Of a stretch of 25,524 nucleotides of DNA, positions 22,361-25,524 are shown in pieces. Position numbers and translations under genes: made by a program. The stretch's first letter is position 1, and each line of letters begins with the position of its first letter. The DNA is from JAADHX01 sp964569385 (GTDB lineage: Bacteria; Actinomycetota; Acidimicrobiia; Acidimicrobiales; Poriferisodalaceae), in the NCBI GenBank assembly GCA_964569385.1, contig CAZMUM010000056.1:1-25524 (forward strand), read 5' to 3'. A model generated the notes under the pieces. It was not told where the DNA came from. It saw nothing but the letters and a program-made list of their open reading frames with translations, and searched no databases.

Positions 22361-22638
22361 CACGCAGGCGTGGTCGACCAGCGACTGCGCGGTCTCGGTT
22401 TCAACTTGTGCTCGGCAGCGCGTCGAATCCATGACGACACCGATCGATCATCAGCGTCGGCAGCCGTTCGGACCTTCTCGACGGTGTCGGGCGCGAACCA
22501 CACCGGGGCCAGTTCGGTCAGTCTCGCCGTACCAGTCCCTGCTGGGCCTGGCTGCCAGGGCCGGCTCCTGATGGCGACAATCGATGGCGGTCCAACCGGT
22601 GTGGCCAGAACTTCGACTTCAAGGTCAGGCGGGCTCAT
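22360..22638 (-). CDS. Small ribbon-helix-helix-like protein
   Basis: A 92-residue protein. Residues 45-80 (ELAPVWFAPDTVEKVRTAAD, then DDRSVSSWIRRAAEHKL) match the CopG/HicB-type ribbon-helix-helix pattern, with a strand, a helix and the hallmark S-V-S-x-W-I-R-x-A second helix. Such proteins are DNA-binding repressors or antitoxins. The ATG at 22638 follows an AGGAC-like site. No toxin partner is evident; the overlapping downstream gene is an interrupted ankyrin frame. It is divergent from the PRMT-like gene with only 33 bp between, too short for separate large promoters. The first 40 residues have no match. Confidence 0.5.
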   Translation of the reverse strand: MSPPDLEVEVLATPVGPPSIVAIRSRPWQPGPAGTGTARLTELAPVWFAPDTVEKVRTAADADDRSVSSWIRRAAEHKLKPRPRSRWSTTPA

Positions 22639-22671
22639 CGAAACGTCCTGTGCGGGCGTAGTCTTTCGCGC

Positions 22672-23691
22672 ATGAAGGCGCGTGCGCGGCAGGTAGCGAC
22701 CAAGGCGGTTCGATCGGTCCTTGGCTTTGGCGCAACAAAGATCGCGTCGAACGATCGACTGATGGGCGTTGTGTACGACCTGGTGAACGAGACGAACTTC
22801 GCGGGTCTTTCCCAACACGAGGAGATGCTCAACGACACGGTTCGTGTCGAGGCATATCACCGGGGTATTCAGCGCAACATCGGGCCCGGCGACGTGGTTC
22901 TCGACCTCGGTACGGGCTCTGGGCTGCTGGCCTTCATGGCGAGCAACGCCGGAGCAAAGAAGGTCTACGCGGTCGAGCATTCCGACTTCATCGCGGTCGC
23001 ACGCGAAATCGGCGAGCACAACGGCTTCACGAACATCGAGTTCGTGCAGGCCAACAGCCGCGACTTCACTCCCCCAGAACCGATCGACGTCGTGCTCCAT
23101 GAGCAGATGGGTGACGAACTGTTCAACGAGAACATGCTCGAGAACGTCCTGGACCTTCGAGACCGCGTCCTACACCAGGACGGCCGTATTCTCCCAGCCA
23201 GGTTCGCTCTCTTCGCCGAACCGGTGTCTCTACACGAGTCCATGCGGGTTCGCCGAATTTGGAACGTCGACCTTCCCGACGGTCTAGACCTCAGCGCCAT
23301 GCAACGGTCACTGGTCGCTGCTCGTTTCGATACCGGCCGAAACGAGCAGTTCTGGGCTCGCCCCGGTTCGGTCGCCTCCACCGTCGGCGCGCCCAAGCCA
23401 ATTCTGGAGTTCGACCTCAACACGATCGAGTCCCTGGATACGTTTCCTACCGACTATGTCGTCGAACGTACCGCGTCGGAGGACATCATCGTCGATGGCG
23501 TATGCGTCTGGTTCGAAGCGCGCTTCGACAACGACACCGTCCTGTCCACGGCTCCCCTGTCCCCTCTAACCAGCTGGGGCAACCGTATGTTCCGTCTCGA
23601 CCAGGAGCTAAGCCAAGACGCCACCCTCCGCCTTCACGTCCACATGGACCAACTTGTCGAACCGTCAACCTGGAGCGTCGAGGTTCTGTAA
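22672..23691 (+). CDS. Protein-arginine-methyltransferase-like SAM-dependent methyltransferase
   Basis: A 339-residue class I methyltransferase of the PRMT type, well known in eukaryotes and less common in bacteria. HEEMLNDTVRVEAYHRGI (49-66) matches the PRMT pre-motif. Motif I is VLDLGTGSG (76-84), and Glu102 (AVEHS) would bind the SAM ribose. The double-E loop is HEQMGDELFNENM with Glu144 and Glu153, the residues that grip substrate arginine. The C-terminal beta-barrel is present, but a clear THW loop is not visible, so the true substrate could be an amino acid or small guanidine rather than a protein. A TAGTCT box seven bases before ATG 22672 suggests a leaderless start. Confidence 0.85.
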   Translation: MKARARQVATKAVRSVLGFGATKIASNDRLMGVVYDLVNETNFAGLSQHEEMLNDTVRVEAYHRGIQRNIGPGDVVLDLGTGSGLLAFMASNAGAKKVYAVEHSDFIAVAREIGEHNGFTNIEFVQANSRDFTPPEPIDVVLHEQMGDELFNENMLENVLDLRDRVLHQDGRILPARFALFAEPVSLHESMRVRRIWNVDLPDGLDLSAMQRSLVAARFDTGRNEQFWARPGSVASTVGAPKPILEFDLNTIESLDTFPTDYVVERTASEDIIVDGVCVWFEARFDNDTVLSTAPLSPLTSWGNRMFRLDQELSQDATLRLHVHMDQLVEPSTWSVEVL

Positions 23692-23723
23692 CCCGCCAAC
23701 CGCCATCGACCATGTGTCCAGGA

Positions 23724-23747
23724 ACCGAGCCAGTTGCGTAGCTCGGT
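23724..23747. terminator. Hairpin between convergent methyltransferase and VOC genes
   Basis: ACCGAGC and GCTCGGT form a perfect 7-bp stem with a 10-base loop. It lies 33 bp after the methyltransferase stop and faces the convergent VOC gene, so it may serve both strands. There is no U-run. Confidence 0.4.
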
Positions 23748-23824
23748 CTGGGGGATAGCGGGGTCGCACGCTTGGAGTCAATGACGGGCCAACGTTATGA
23801 CTCAAGCCGCGCACCTAAGTGGCC

Positions 23825-24217
23825 TCACGAGGCGGGGCCCGTGCCGTAGGCGCGGGTGATGATCTCCAGCAGGTGGCCGGAAGGTTCGCAGAAGTAGACG
23901 CCGCGGCCGCCGTCATAGTCGTTGATCTCAGCGACTCGCTGGAGGCCAGGGTCGGCCCAGTGCTCGATGCCGCGACTGACGATCTTGCCGAAGATCTCGT
24001 CGAACTGCGCCTCGGTGACTAGGAAGGCGTAGTGCTGGGGTTGGAAGTCGAAGTCACCCGCGTCGACAAAGTCGAGCGTGGCGCCGTTTCCGGTCTCGAT
24101 GCAGCGGAACGCCATAAAGTCGAATGGGTCGTCGAAGCCAACGAGTTCCGCGACGTAGTCGGCGGACTCGACCTTGTCATGGACGTTGACGACGGTGTGA
24201 TTGAGCTGTGGGCGCAT
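23825..24217 (-). CDS. VOC (glyoxalase/bleomycin-resistance) superfamily protein
   Basis: A 130-residue vicinal-oxygen-chelate protein with two beta-alpha-beta-beta-beta modules. The likely metal ligands are His7 (LNHTVVNV), His62 (QHYAFLV) and Glu118 (SGHLLEIIT), the classic VOC set. The GRGVYFCEPSGHLLEI segment is typical of dioxygenase- or glyoxalase-like members. Members act on diverse small molecules, so the substrate cannot be named. ATG 24217 has GAGGAGG about 10 bases upstream. It lies 92 bp downstream of the lipoprotein gene on the same strand, but a TAAAGT box in that gap suggests its own promoter. Confidence 0.88.
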   Translation of the reverse strand: MRPQLNHTVVNVHDKVESADYVAELVGFDDPFDFMAFRCIETGNGATLDFVDAGDFDFQPQHYAFLVTEAQFDEIFGKIVSRGIEHWADPGLQRVAEINDYDGGRGVYFCEPSGHLLEIITRAYGTGPAS

Positions 24218-24309
24218 TGGACCGTGACCTCCTCGTGCGTCATAACTTTACCCGCCGGCGCGAGCGCTAACCTTGTCAATCCTGCGGCGTGGTCGCTGCT
24301 GGGCCCACG

Positions 24310-24930
24310 TCATCTCTGGCCATCGGGCCAGCGCAGCAGAGGGAAGCTGACAACGATGTCAGTTTCTTCGAGAGATATCCGACCATCCGCTTCGGCGGAC
24401 GCAACCGCAGCCGCATTTGTAAGGACGGTCGCGGTTGCAGGGTCGGCCCAGCTCACGGTGACGACGCGGCGAAGTGGTGAATAGCCGGCGTCGCCGGGGA
24501 CGCTGTCGAAGACGTCGGGCTGAAAGCCAAAGGGCCCCATAGATCCATCCGGCTCGATTCCGTTGGTGAACACAAAGACGGTCGCGAGAGCAGTGGATGG
24601 CACATCGGCCAGCGCTGGGACGTGTATGACCGGGGACGATCCCATCATGTTGGTAAGCAGGTCGGCGATGTCAGCGTCCGAGGCCGCGTTGTGGATGAAG
24701 AGGATCTCTTCATCCTCGTAGAGCCCAGCGACTTGAGGAAAGGCGAGGCCCTCGGCTGCGTCGGGAGCACCCATACCGGCCATGTCGTCCGCGGCCGCGT
24801 CGTCCACGGGTTCTGGCGGTTGACTAGAGGTGTCTTCGCCGCCACACGCCGCAAGTAGGAAGCTGAGAGCGAAGACCGAGCCGATGAAGGAGCGACGGTA
24901 CGGCCGGTTGCGAAGTCGGAGATGTTGCAT
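24310..24930 (-). CDS. Lipoprotein of a conserved uncharacterised (DUF7482-like) family
   Basis: A 206-residue lipoprotein: the basic start RLRNRPYRRS, hydrophobic helix SVFALSFLLAAC with lipobox LAAC (Cys29), then an acidic linker with a Met-Gly stretch (DDMAGMGAP). The folded part has conserved segments EEILFIHNAASDADIADLLT, SSPVIHVPALADVP, FVFTNGIEPDG and GFQPDVFDSVPGDAGYSPLR, which recall the DUF7482 family from memory. It is anchored outside the cytoplasmic membrane. A MerR-type promoter with a 19-bp spacer lies just upstream and would give a transcript starting at the ATG. The truncated ccdA-like copy lies upstream on the same strand, suggesting a link to the metal-regulated set. The molecular function is unknown. 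Confidence 0.75.
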   Translation of the reverse strand: MQHLRLRNRPYRRSFIGSVFALSFLLAACGGEDTSSQPPEPVDDAAADDMAGMGAPDAAEGLAFPQVAGLYEDEEILFIHNAASDADIADLLTNMMGSSPVIHVPALADVPSTALATVFVFTNGIEPDGSMGPFGFQPDVFDSVPGDAGYSPLRRVVTVSWADPATATVLTNAAAVASAEADGRISLEETDIVVSFPLLRWPDGQR

Positions 24931-24936
24931 GAGTCA

Positions 24937-24967
24937 AATGTAAAGCCTGAAGTTGGTCCAAGGTCAA
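24937..24967 (-). promoter_or_regulatory. MerR-type promoter of the lipoprotein gene
   Basis: On the minus strand TTGACC (24967-24962), a 19-bp spacer, then TACATT (24942-24937). The -10 box ends six bases before ATG 24930, so the mRNA would start at the ATG. A 19-bp spacer with flanking ACCT/AGGC halves suggests MerR-family activation, possibly by the regulator at 2228. The -35 coincides with where ccdA homology ends. Confidence 0.6.
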
Positions 24968-24997
24968 GCAGCCCGAACCGCAGCAACTGTAATTTCC

Positions 24998-25524
24998 CTA
25001 CGCTCTGCCCTCTCGACGTTGGCGCCGCAGAAAGCCCTTCAATGCGGGCTCGAATCGCCGCAACGGAACAGCTATGCGTCCGAGCTGGATCAACCCGACG
25101 AGGATCAGGAACGTACCAACGGTAGTGCGCAGAATCCGACCGGTGGTGCTGGTGAAGGTGACGTCTTTGATGATGGCGTCGCCCCCGAGGGCGATCGCTG
25201 TTCCGAGCAGCGCCAAGAACGCGACAACACCTAATGACAGTGCTGTCGCGAACGCGAGAGAGTTCCCGATGGGCTGGCGTCGATCACCGGTCTGCGCTCT
25301 CTCGGCCACGGGCCGGCCCAGCATTCCCACCAGCAGCGGGAACGAGCACGGCGAGAAGAACGAAGCAATCCCCGCGGCCGCGGCGAGCACTATGAGACCC
25401 GCGCCAACCCCGGCGGAGAAATCGAGGCTGGGATAGATGACGAAGCCGACATAACCGACAACGACATCGGCAGTACCGTCTAGCGAAGCCGGTCGATGGC
25501 CGCTTCGAGTAGATCTCGTGGCCG
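24998..25524 (-). pseudogene. Second, truncated CcdA-like gene copy (partial at window edge)
   Basis: The minus-strand frame runs from the window edge and encodes SLDFSAGVGAGLIVLAAAAG, SPCSFPLLVGMLGRP, NSLAFATALSLGVVAFLALL and FTSTTGRILRTTVGTFLILV. It is about 85% identical by eye over ~140 residues to the gene at 1247-2140. After QRREGRA it meets TAG (25000-24998). Weak homology goes on in another frame (LLRFGLLDLG) for a few codons and then ends. The part containing the second redox site and the last helices is gone. At the N-terminal side only part of the first helix (GYVGFVIYPS) is shared; the residues before differ. It keeps the first cysteine motif but cannot form a redox pair, so it is classed as a pseudogene. 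Confidence 0.75.

Noticed and set aside
1..25524. CRISPR arrays, rRNA, tRNA or insertion sequences with terminal repeats
   Set aside because: No regular short repeats, no recognisable RNA gene and no transposase motifs were found on reading both strands.

Overview
The window looks like part of an actinobacterial chromosome, perhaps Acidimicrobiia-like. The clues are GC-rich coding DNA, an F420-type luciferase-like oxidoreductase, a mycothiol/DinB-type enzyme, a WYL regulator, an ECF42 sigma factor paired with a YCII/DGPF protein, and several genes whose -10 box sits 6-7 nt before the ATG, as in leaderless transcripts. The taxon is inferred; no rRNA or tRNA gene was found. The sequence mixes intact small operons with many gene remnants, so it is probably an accessory or recombining region.

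Layout. 1-305: end of an FG-GAP/VCBS repeat protein. 408-725 (-): NIPSNAP protein. 806-2638: a mercury-type locus. A MerR regulator (+) is divergent from a CcdA-like membrane protein (-), which is followed by a frameshifted organomercurial lyase (merB) remnant. 2795-7361: a LacI-controlled catabolic operon with a DapA-like lyase/aldolase, an F420-type LLM oxidoreductase, the LacI regulator and an amidase. 7851-9687 (-): an AbiEii/AbiEi-like toxin-antitoxin pair, lying between two copies of the amidase 3' end. 10264-12660: a large 2-oxoglutarate/Fe(II) oxygenase. 12834-15042 (-): ECF sigma factor, membrane anti-sigma-like protein and Tat-exported protein. 15323-16895: YCII protein and ECF42 sigma factor. 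17026-18929 (-): GH3-type acyl-amide synthetase coupled to an ArsR/SmtB metalloregulator. 19041-19287 (-): frameshifted SHOCT protein. 19386-20330: alpha/beta hydrolase. 20375-22028: DinB-type protein divergent from a WYL regulator around a perfect inverted repeat. 22103-22638 (-): ribbon-helix-helix protein and a nonsense-interrupted ankyrin gene. 22672-23691: PRMT-like methyltransferase. 23825-24217 (-): VOC protein. 24310-24930 (-): lipoprotein behind a MerR-type promoter. 24998-25524 (-): truncated second copy of the CcdA-like gene.

The main discovery candidate is the CcdA-like gene at 1247-2140. Its frame is interrupted only by a TGA at 1526-1528. That codon falls exactly where the family has its second redox cysteine (context GFG-*-TGPIL), the frame continues for 92 codons encoding two more membrane helices, and a 7-bp hairpin with a GG-starting loop lies 11 nt after the TGA. 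Together these fit a selenocysteine-containing CcdA-like transporter under MerR control, next to merB. The main counter-explanation is a nonsense mutation in a decaying operon, since merB is broken and the second ccdA copy is truncated.
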